From: JBCDCU01 sp039180865
Lineage (GTDB): Bacteria > Pseudomonadota > Alphaproteobacteria > Rhizobiales > JACESI01
Direction: 5' to 3'
Length of the DNA stretch: 11,658 bases
NCBI GenBank assembly: GCA_039180865.1
Contig: JBCDCZ010000135.1
Span: forward strand, 1 to 11,658
Shown here: piece by piece, positions 6,616-11,658 of the stretch
Layout: the number at the start of each line of letters is the position of its first letter
Numbering within the stretch: position 1 is the first letter of the stretch
Made by a program: the position numbers and the translations under genes
The notes under the pieces: model-generated
What the model saw: the letters and a program-made list of their open reading frames with translations, nothing else
What the model was told of the DNA's origin: nothing
The model's database searches: none

Positions 6616-7836
6616 ATGCAATTCCAGCACGAGATGAAAAAGAATACGCGCGGCAATACCGGGCTCTTCATTCCCGGTCCGACAAACATTCCAGATGTTG
6701 TCCGCCAGGCTCTCAATGTTCCAATGCAGGACATGCGCGCACCGGATTTTGGCGACCTGACTTTGCCGCTCTTCGCTGATCTCAAGAAAGTTTTTCGTAC
6801 GCAGAGCGCAGAAATCTTCATGTTCCCAGGAAGCGGAACAGCCGGATGGGAGTCCTGCATCGCCAATCTCTTTTCAGCCGGTGACAAAGTGCTGATGAGT
6901 TCTTTCGGCCAGTTTTCCATGTTGTGGGCCGATATGGCAAAGCGTTTCAAGCTTGATGCCATTGTCTGCGAGCAGGAGTGGGGTCTTGGCGTCCCGCATG
7001 ATCGCTATCAGGACATTCTCGAAGCGGATAAAACGCATTCGATCAAGGCCGTTTTCGTTTGCCACAACGAAACCGCGACCGGCGTTACGTCCGACATTGC
7101 AAGAGTTCGGGCCATTCTGGATGATCTTGATCACCCGGCACTTCTTTGCGTTGATGGTGTCAGTTCCGTTGGTTCACTTGATTTTCGCATGGATGAATGG
7201 GGCGTCGATGCCGTCGTTGCCGGATCCCAAAAAGGGTTCATGCTGCCAACCGGGCTTGCCATCGTTGCGGTCAGCCAGAAGGCGCTTGAGTTTCGTGCAA
7301 CATCGGATTTGCCGCGTACCTTCCTGAGTTTCGACGATCAGATGAAGCACAACGCGACCGGGCATTTTCCTTACACGCCGGCGACCCAGCTGTTTCACGG
7401 CCTCAGAGCGTCCCTGGACTTCATGTTTGAAGAAGGGCTCGACAATCTCGTAGCCCGTCACCGCCGACTAGCAGACGCCGTGCGCGCCGGTGTCCATGGT
7501 TGGGGCCTCAAACTATGTGCCCGTACGCCGGATCTTTATTCCGACACGGTCTCGGCGATCATGGTTCCGGAGCACATCAATTCAACCGATATCGTTCAGA
7601 CTGCCTACTACCGGTACAACCTGTCTCTCGGGACGGGATTATCGAAAGTCGCCGGCCGCGTTTTCCGGATCGGTCACCTTGGAAATCTCAACGAGATCAT
7701 GGTGCTTCAAGCGCTGGCCGGTGCCGAAATGGCGATGCGTGATTGTGGTGTCGCGATTGAATTCGGTTCAGGTGTCGCCGCTGCACAGCAGTCGCTGACT
7801 AAGGCGCCTGACCTTGTACTCACACAAGTTGCTTAG
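6616..7836 (+). CDS. Class V aminotransferase, serine-glyoxylate (SgaA/BhcA) type
   Basis: 406 aa, PLP-dependent fold type I enzyme. Family marks are FIPGPTNIP (18-26), the phosphate-binding GSGTAGWE (72-79), HNETATGV (150-157), VDGVSS with Asp180, and AGSQKGFMLP with the Schiff-base Lys206. Near the C-terminus it has the VFRIGHLG motif, whose Arg binds the substrate carboxylate, and GSGVAAAQ. The whole length follows serine-glyoxylate aminotransferase SgaA of serine-cycle methylotrophs and the related aspartate-glyoxylate enzyme BhcA. The amino acceptor is therefore most likely glyoxylate, yielding glycine. Ser, Asp or Ala as donor cannot be decided by eye. There are no serine-cycle or beta-hydroxyaspartate-cycle genes around it. 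It is divergent from a ScfR regulator and followed 11 nt later by a small gene. Confidence 0.82.
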   Translation: MQFQHEMKKNTRGNTGLFIPGPTNIPDVVRQALNVPMQDMRAPDFGDLTLPLFADLKKVFRTQSAEIFMFPGSGTAGWESCIANLFSAGDKVLMSSFGQFSMLWADMAKRFKLDAIVCEQEWGLGVPHDRYQDILEADKTHSIKAVFVCHNETATGVTSDIARVRAILDDLDHPALLCVDGVSSVGSLDFRMDEWGVDAVVAGSQKGFMLPTGLAIVAVSQKALEFRATSDLPRTFLSFDDQMKHNATGHFPYTPATQLFHGLRASLDFMFEEGLDNLVARHRRLADAVRAGVHGWGLKLCARTPDLYSDTVSAIMVPEHINSTDIVQTAYYRYNLSLGTGLSKVAGRVFRIGHLGNLNEIMVLQALAGAEMAMRDCGVAIEFGSGVAAAQQSLTKAPDLVLTQVA

Positions 7837-7840
7837 AGGA
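7835..7840 (+). promoter_or_regulatory. Ribosome binding site overlapping the aminotransferase stop
   Basis: AGAGGA (7835-7840) shares bases with the TAG stop (7834-7836) and lies 7 nt before the ATG at 7848. Ribosomes ending the aminotransferase cover this site, which suggests translational coupling and a fixed ratio of the two products. Confidence 0.65.
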
Positions 7841-7847
7841 TCGAACA

Positions 7848-8270
7848 ATGACCACTCACTTAGGTGTTTCCGTCGCCCGCGATCTCGACGTTTCTGATAT
7901 CGCGTCGCTGACCGGCTTTTCATATGATGCGGTTCTCGATTTACGCTTTGAGAACAACGGCGCGGCGCGCCCGATGTGCGAACGCACGCTTACGCAAATG
8001 CGCCGGTACTTTGTTGATTACACACAAATGCCAACTAACTTCGACGCCATGGACGAAAAGCGTAGCGAGGCCATCCTGGCAAAGCTCGGGATTCTGGGAG
8101 GCGACGTTCTGGTTCTCACCGATCAAATGAACGATCTCGTCCATTTTTGCGATGCTCATTACATCTTCCATCGCGCGGCCAAGTACAGCCGTCCGCGGCT
8201 CGCGGTTATCGGTGGAATGGACAAGGCAGCGCGCCCTGCAGTCGATACTCTGGAACGCAAGGCAAGCTAG
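7848..8270 (+). CDS. Uncharacterised 140-aa protein, possibly a catalytically dead DUF442/DSP-fold phosphatase
   Basis: Soluble, no signal peptide or membrane helix. I do not recognise a named family with certainty. The order of elements looks like DUF442 or dual-specificity phosphatase folds: DVSDIASLTGFSYDAVLDLR (14-33) corresponds to the helix then strand that usually ends in NLRP or DLRP. RRYFVDYTQMPTNF (52-65) matches the strand ending in IPV-type residues. AILAKLGILGGDVLVL (75-90) matches the helix and strand before the active site. Where HCxxGxxR would stand there is TDQMNDL (91-97), so Cys and Arg are both missing. An N-terminal helix and a C-terminal AVIGGMDKAARP tail complete it. 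It is coupled to the aminotransferase and probably acts with it, as a binding or regulatory partner. The coding assignment is firm. The fold is a tentative reading. Confidence 0.7.
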   Translation: MTTHLGVSVARDLDVSDIASLTGFSYDAVLDLRFENNGAARPMCERTLTQMRRYFVDYTQMPTNFDAMDEKRSEAILAKLGILGGDVLVLTDQMNDLVHFCDAHYIFHRAAKYSRPRLAVIGGMDKAARPAVDTLERKAS

Positions 8271-8318
8271 GGCCGCAAACTCTTCTATCTCCAAGGCCAA
8301 TCTCCTCTGGCCAATCCT

Positions 8319-8351
8319 GGGTCGCGTTACCTCCTAACGCGGCCCTTTTTT
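8319..8351 (+). terminator. Strong intrinsic terminator after the aminotransferase operon
   Basis: GGGTCGCGTTA (8319-8329) pairs with TAACGCGGCCC (8335-8345) over 11 bp with one G-T wobble, around the loop CCTCC, and is followed by six T (8346-8351). It ends the operon about 50 nt after the small gene's stop and isolates the transglycosylase gene. A direct repeat GGCCAATC (8295-8302 and 8309-8316) and a 5-bp GGCCA/TGGCC hairpin lie just before it. Confidence 0.92.
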
Positions 8352-8378
8352 CGTTCCATAAGCCTGCTTAAGTTTTCA

Positions 8379-8386
8379 TTTACCCT
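8379..8386 (+). promoter_or_regulatory. TTTACCCT octamer upstream of the transglycosylase gene
   Basis: Third copy of the octamer also seen at 1340-1347 (minus) and 1424-1431 (plus). It lies 58 nt before the ATG at 8445, downstream of the terminator, in the only space available for this gene's promoter. Confidence 0.25.
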
Positions 8387-8444
8387 ATTTGGCAAGCATG
8401 CAGTTCGTTGAAAGCCAATCCAAGCCTTGAAAGGGCCGGCGGCG

Positions 8445-9677
8445 ATGCGATTTCAAAAATGCCTTTTTCTGCTCTGCGTCTTTTGCGCGGGCCTTGCTCA
8501 CCCGTCTCACGCGACGTCCCCTGACGACTTCAAACAGTTCGTTGATGACCTGAGACCAGTCGCCATACAGGAAGGTGTCCGGCCAGACCTCTTCGATGAA
8601 GCGATGGGCGGTCTCACACCGGATCCGTCCGTGCTCGAAGCTGCGGACAACCAGGCCGAATTCACGCGGGCGATCTGGGATTATCTGGATCGCGCGGTTT
8701 CGGACCGACGTATTGAGCGAGGTCTTGAAGAACGCAAGCTGATCGAGCAAGAGCTGATCGCCATTGAGCGAAAATACGGGGTGGATCGTGCGGTCCTTGT
8801 TGCCATCTGGGGGCTTGAATCGTCCTATGGCGCAATTCTCGATAACGATATTTTCGTTAAACCTGTCATCCGCTCACTTGCAACGCTTGCCTGCTGTGAT
8901 CAATCCCGATCCAGATTTGGCCGCACCCAGCTGATTGCAGCGCTCAAAATCCTGCAGGCTGGCGACACCACGCCCGATAAGATGACGGGATCATGGGCTG
9001 GTGCGATGGGGCACACGCAGTTCATCCCGACAACCTATCTCGCCCATGCTGTGGATTATGATGGCGATGGCCGCCGTGATATTTGGGGGAACAAGCTCGA
9101 TGCGATTGCATCGGCTGCCAATTATCTTCGTGAAAGCGGTTGGGTTGCCGGCCATGGCTGGGGATATGAAGTCAAACTTCCCAATGGATTTGATTTCTCG
9201 GCCGCGGATGGTCGGACGAGAAAGACATTGCGGGAGTGGAAAAAGCTTGGGGTTGGACGGGTGAGGGGTGCTGCCTTTCCGCGTCCTGATGATGAGGCGC
9301 GCCTTTTCTTGCCAGCCGGTCATCGTGGTCCGGCTTTTCTGCTTTTGAAAAATTTCGACGTCATTCGCCGATATAACAATGCCAATGCCTATGCACTGGC
9401 GATCGGGCATCTTTCGGACAGGCTGAAAGGGTTTGGCCCATTTGAGCAGATTTTTCCCCGCGACCTCACTGTCCTCAATCGTGAGCAGCGTGAAGAATTG
9501 CAGCAGAGACTGACAGCGCAGGGCTTTGATACGGGCGGCGTCGATGGGCTTGTCGGACCCAAAACACGGGCAGCGATCCGCGCGTTTCAGCGTTCGATCG
9601 GCCTTGTTCCGGATGGATTTGCCACGCTTCAGACACTCGAGCGCCTCAGGCCGGATAATGCGCGATCCGGCGGTTAA
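8445..9677 (+). CDS. MltB-type lytic murein transglycosylase with C-terminal peptidoglycan-binding domain
   Basis: Cleaves the MurNAc-GlcNAc bond of peptidoglycan with formation of 1,6-anhydroMurNAc, in the periplasm. 410 aa from the ATG at 8445. Residues 1-23 are a signal peptide (MRFQKCLFLLCVFCAGLAHP, then SHA before TS). The signal has Cys residues but no clear lipobox, unlike lipoprotein MltB of E. coli. The Slt2/MltB catalytic domain spans about 28-325, with the catalytic Glu125 in IWGLESSYG and the signature GAMGHTQFIPTTY (186-198). A PG_binding_1 domain occupies about 350-405 (LQQRLTAQGFDTGGVDGLVG, then TRAAIRAFQ). A TTG at 8427 would add six residues and is less likely, because the ATG starts a better signal peptide. 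It stands alone between terminators. Confidence 0.93.
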   Translation: MRFQKCLFLLCVFCAGLAHPSHATSPDDFKQFVDDLRPVAIQEGVRPDLFDEAMGGLTPDPSVLEAADNQAEFTRAIWDYLDRAVSDRRIERGLEERKLIEQELIAIERKYGVDRAVLVAIWGLESSYGAILDNDIFVKPVIRSLATLACCDQSRSRFGRTQLIAALKILQAGDTTPDKMTGSWAGAMGHTQFIPTTYLAHAVDYDGDGRRDIWGNKLDAIASAANYLRESGWVAGHGWGYEVKLPNGFDFSAADGRTRKTLREWKKLGVGRVRGAAFPRPDDEARLFLPAGHRGPAFLLLKNFDVIRRYNNANAYALAIGHLSDRLKGFGPFEQIFPRDLTVLNREQREELQQRLTAQGFDTGGVDGLVGPKTRAAIRAFQRSIGLVPDGFATLQTLERLRPDNARSGG

Positions 9678-9701
9678 TCATTCATGTTAACCTCCATTTT
9701 C

Positions 9702-9747
9702 TTTTTACTCAAACTCGTTCTCGTTTTTACTCAAACTTACGCAAACT
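9702..9747. repeat. Iterated TTACTCAAACT boxes upstream of the ProC-like gene
   Basis: TTTTTACTCAAACT occurs exactly twice (9702-9715 and 9724-9737), 22 bp apart. A third shorter copy, TTACGCAAACT (9737-9747), follows 10 bp after the second core. Spacings of about two turns and one turn put all boxes on one DNA face, as expected of an operator for a cooperative DNA-binding protein. They sit 60-105 bp before the ProC-like start. Confidence 0.5.
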
Positions 9748-9752
9748 TTGCG
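9740..9752. promoter_or_regulatory. Perfect 13-bp palindrome overlapping the third box
   Basis: CGCAAACTTTGCG has 6-bp perfect arms around a central C, typical of a dimeric repressor or activator site. The GCAAA/TTTGC half-sites recall the TTTGCAAA-type boxes of ScfR/RamB-family regulators, one of which is encoded in this window. Confidence 0.4.
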
Positions 9753-9781
9753 CTATGTTCGAATGAGTGGGGTCGGGTTAG

Positions 9782-9798
9782 CCTTTTGATAAAGGAAG
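9782..9798 (+). promoter_or_regulatory. ProC-like gene ribosome site, possibly sequestered in a hairpin
   Basis: AAAGGAAG (9791-9798) is the Shine-Dalgarno element 7-9 nt before the ATG at 9806. CCTTT (9782-9786) is complementary to AAAGG (9791-9795) with loop TGAT, so a 5-bp hairpin could hide the site. The stem is short and AU-rich, so its effect would be modest. Confidence 0.35.
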
Positions 9799-9805
9799 CT
9801 CGATC

Positions 9806-10606
9806 ATGTCAGATGTCTTGCCAAGGACCGGGATCATTGGCGGAAGCGGAATGCTAGGCGGCGCAATTGCGCGCGCTCTCCTCCGCGCTAAGGCATTAAA
9901 GCCGCAGGACCTTTGGATCTCCAATCGGAGCGGTTCGAACAAAGGCTTTGAAGACTGGCCTGAGATTAACGTCACAACAAACAATCAGGACGTCGCTGAC
10001 GCATGCGAGATTGTTCTTCTCTGCATACCACCGTCCCAGGTTGACCACATGAATCTGAAGGCGCCCGACCGATTGGTGCTTTCCGTCATGGCCGGTGTGA
10101 AGGCGCGCGAGATCACAGAGATCACCGGCGCAACGCGGGTGGTGCGGGCGATGAGCAATCCGGCCGCGGAAGATGGGCTTGCCTATTCTCCGTGGTATGC
10201 GCGGGCCGACCTCTCAAAGAGCGACTACAATAATGTCGTTCGTTTCTTCTCAGCTTGTGGCGAGACAGATCAGGTACCGCACGAACACCTCATTGACAGT
10301 TTTACCGCGCTCACGGGTCCGGTACCAGGATTCGTCGCCTATTTCGCGGATTGTATGGTGGCCTACGCCGTTGAAAAGGGTACGCCACCGGAGATCGCAG
10401 AGCGCGCCGTCCGTCAACTCTTTCTGGCAAGCGGACAGACGATGGCACAATCGAAAGTCGCACCGGCGCGCCATGTTCAAGATATGATCGAATATGCCGG
10501 AACGACTGCGGCAGGTCTTCTTTCGATGGGCTCATCAGAGATTTGCGATTCGATCTGGCAGGGTTTGGATGCGGCCGGAGCGGCAGCAGGCCGTATGCGA
10601 AAATAA
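9806..10606 (+). CDS. Pyrroline-5-carboxylate reductase-like (ProC family) oxidoreductase, divergent
   Basis: 266 aa, the normal ProC length. ProC reduces pyrroline 5-carboxylate to proline with NAD(P)H. An N-terminal Rossmann fold begins with GIIGGSGMLGGA (9-20), and an all-helical dimerisation domain occupies about 155-262, with ALTGPVPGFVAYF (168-180) and a GTTAAGLLSM segment (232-241) in the positions of the ProC signature. Several family signatures are altered: KPQ after the third strand is IPP (74-76), the MPN-TPA block is RAMSNPAA (114-121), GSGPA is GPVPG (171-175) and SPGGTT is EYAGTT (229-234). It may therefore be a paralogue acting on another cyclic imine and not the proline enzyme. 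It is a single gene with its own repeats upstream and terminator downstream. Family confident, substrate not. Confidence 0.75.
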   Translation: MSDVLPRTGIIGGSGMLGGAIARALLRAKALKPQDLWISNRSGSNKGFEDWPEINVTTNNQDVADACEIVLLCIPPSQVDHMNLKAPDRLVLSVMAGVKAREITEITGATRVVRAMSNPAAEDGLAYSPWYARADLSKSDYNNVVRFFSACGETDQVPHEHLIDSFTALTGPVPGFVAYFADCMVAYAVEKGTPPEIAERAVRQLFLASGQTMAQSKVAPARHVQDMIEYAGTTAAGLLSMGSSEICDSIWQGLDAAGAAAGRMRK

Positions 10607-10613
10607 ATCCGGT

Positions 10614-10628
10614 CGCCCGAATCGGGCG
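10614..10628. repeat. 15-bp GC-rich palindrome just after the ProC-like stop
   Basis: CGCCCGA and TCGGGCG are perfect arms around a central A, giving a tight 6-bp hairpin with a 3-nt loop, 7 nt after the stop. It is followed by only TT, so it is not itself a terminator. It may protect the mRNA 3' end or help the terminator that follows. Confidence 0.5.
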
Positions 10629-10644
10629 TTCCCGGGGAGTGGAG

Positions 10645-10688
10645 AAGCGGCGTGGGACCGATGTTATCGAGGTCTCGCGCCGCTTTTT
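10645..10688 (+). terminator. Long intrinsic terminator after the ProC-like gene
   Basis: AAGCGGCG (10645-10652) pairs with CGCCGCTT (10678-10685). The stem continues through a T-G wobble into GGGACC (10654-10659) with GGTCTC (10671-10676, one more wobble), about 15 bp around an 11-nt loop. TTTTT (10684-10688) follows. It separates the ProC-like gene from the downstream DUF459 gene. Confidence 0.85.
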
Positions 10689-10747
10689 GTTTCATGCTAG
10701 AAACCGGATCACTTGTGAACCGCTTCGGCTAACCCAGGTGATCATTG

Positions 10748-11658
10748 GTGCTAAGGCATCTTGCGAAATTCTTTGTGATACTGGTCCTCGGCGCTGCTTT
10801 TCTGGTCGCGGATTTTCCCGCGCGCCCACTCGCGCCGTTTGAGCCGGTTGTTGAGGCGCAGGAGCGCAAGAAGAAACGCGGGTTCTTCCAACGGCTCTTC
10901 GGAGGCTTTTCGTTAAAGCGAAAACAAGAGCGGCGCGCGCCTCCGGTGGTTCGGGAAGCGGCACCGGCGGCAGCACCGGTGATTACGACATTGCCGAAGA
11001 TTCCCGAAGCGAATCGCGTCCTTATACTTGGGGATCTGACGGCAAGCGTGATCGCAGCCGGGCTGACGGATGCCTACAAACGGACACCTTCTGTCGCCAT
11101 TTCACCCCGAATATCGCCGGATGTCGCCATTGCCGGCGATGATTTTTACAACTGGCTTGATGCTTCCGATTTCACCTTTGTCGGGGAACGCGTCAAAGCG
11201 GTTGTTGTTGCGCTCGGTACAAACGATCGAACGAACATGCTGACGCCGTCCGGCCGGATTGCATTCGGCACCGACGAGTGGCGCAGGGCCTATGTCCGGC
11301 GTCTGGTCGATGTCGCTGCGCAGCTTCAATTGCTGCGCATCCCGGTGATCTGGGTCTTGCCTGTCCCGGTCCTTGACAACAGAGGGACGCAGCAGGCGAT
11401 CACAATCGGGGAGTTCCAGCGTTCAACGGTTGAACCCTTCAATTTCCGGATCGTGGATGTTGTTGGCGGCTTCACGAACGATGAAGGCGAGTACCGTCAA
11501 AGCGGTGCCAGCCTGGAAGGCTCTCGGGTTTTGCTGCGTTTGAATGATGGGATCGGCTTCACAAAGGCAGGCCAGAAGAAGCTCGCCTATTACGTGCGCC
11601 GTGAGATCGACCAGATCCTTGATGACGACCTCAATAACAATTTTGTTCTTGAAGGCGG
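10748..11658 (+). CDS. DUF459/SGNH-fold protein, 3' truncated by the window edge
   Basis: An open frame from GTG 10748 runs to the window end without a stop (303 codons visible). An in-frame TGA at 10739-10741 limits the start to TTG 10745 or GTG 10748. AGG at 10736-10738 is a weak ribosome site. Residues 7-21 are a hydrophobic signal or anchor, followed by a strongly basic stretch (ERKKKRGFFQRLFGGFSLKR, 39-58) and a Pro/Ala linker. From about residue 88 the SGNH-like domain begins: VLILGDLTAS (91-100), VALGTNDR (154-161) and DGIGFTKAGQKKL (267-279). In active SGNH hydrolases the first block is GDS and the last has DxxH. Here they are GDL and DGIG, so nucleophile and His are both missing. Probably a periplasmic envelope protein without esterase activity. 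The GxND block is retained. Confidence 0.85.
   Translation, partial: MLRHLAKFFVILVLGAAFLVADFPARPLAPFEPVVEAQERKKKRGFFQRLFGGFSLKRKQERRAPPVVREAAPAAAPVITTLPKIPEANRVLILGDLTASVIAAGLTDAYKRTPSVAISPRISPDVAIAGDDFYNWLDASDFTFVGERVKAVVVALGTNDRTNMLTPSGRIAFGTDEWRRAYVRRLVDVAAQLQLLRIPVIWVLPVPVLDNRGTQQAITIGEFQRSTVEPFNFRIVDVVGGFTNDEGEYRQSGASLEGSRVLLRLNDGIGFTKAGQKKLAYYVRREIDQILDDDLNNNFVLEG

Noticed and set aside
6616..8270. Beta-hydroxyaspartate cycle (bhcABCD) or serine-cycle cluster
   Set aside because: The aminotransferase resembles BhcA and SgaA, but no BhcB, BhcC, BhcD, hydroxypyruvate reductase, malate thiokinase or PEP carboxylase gene is in the window, and the neighbouring 140-aa protein fits none of them.
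5068..8270. Toxin-antitoxin or phage-type XRE/ImmA pair
   Set aside because: The XRE protein is a full-length ScfR-type regulator with a C-terminal Cys domain and a degenerate protease motif. The divergent gene is a metabolic enzyme, and there are no phage or mobility genes.
8295..8316. GGCCAATC direct repeat and small hairpin as a recombination or attachment site
   Set aside because: There are only two 8-bp copies next to a terminator, with no integrase and no matching copy noticed elsewhere in the window.
9678..9730. Terminator after the transglycosylase gene
   Set aside because: T-runs are present, but no GC-rich stem precedes them. The T-rich text is part of the repeated boxes.

Overview
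The window looks like chromosomal DNA of a marine or soil-type alphaproteobacterium, probably Hyphomicrobiales (Rhizobiales). The grounds are moderate-to-high GC genes with Shine-Dalgarno-type starts, a BBP2-type outer-membrane barrel, a DUF459 SGNH-fold protein, an MltB-like transglycosylase with a C-terminal peptidoglycan-binding domain, and a ScfR-type (PccR/RamB-like) regulator. The genus cannot be fixed from sequence alone. There are nine genes (two cut by the window edges) plus one small uncharacterised gene. I see no rRNA, tRNA, CRISPR array, insertion sequence or integrase.

Layout. Positions 1-38 hold the first codons of a probable MotA/PomA-type flagellar stator gene (minus). Next is kdsD (minus, 198-1247), divergent from a large outer-membrane beta-barrel gene (plus, 1474-3048). 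That gene converges on galU (minus, 3073-3942), and galU is divergent from galE (plus, 4068-5063). This left part concerns the cell envelope: KDO for LPS, UDP-glucose and UDP-galactose for surface polysaccharide, and an outer-membrane protein.

The middle (5068-8270) is a metabolic module. A ScfR-family transcription factor (minus) is divergent from a serine-glyoxylate-type class V aminotransferase, followed 11 nt later by a 140-aa protein. That protein resembles the DUF442/dual-specificity phosphatase fold but lacks the catalytic P-loop. The regulator's apparent promoter places two near-identical 8-mers exactly in its 17-bp spacer and would give a leaderless mRNA, which suggests autorepression. 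Because ScfR proteins sense short-chain acyl-CoA status, the module probably links glyoxylate transamination to acetate or propionate metabolism. The 140-aa partner is the least described part. A strong intrinsic terminator (8319-8351) closes the module.

The right part returns to the envelope with an MltB-like lytic transglycosylase (8445-9677) and a DUF459 protein cut by the right edge (10748 onward). Between them lies a divergent ProC-like imine reductase (9806-10606). It has iterated TTACTCAAACT boxes and a perfect 13-bp palindrome upstream, and a strong terminator downstream. The DUF459 protein has lost the SGNH nucleophile Ser and the His, so it is probably not an esterase.
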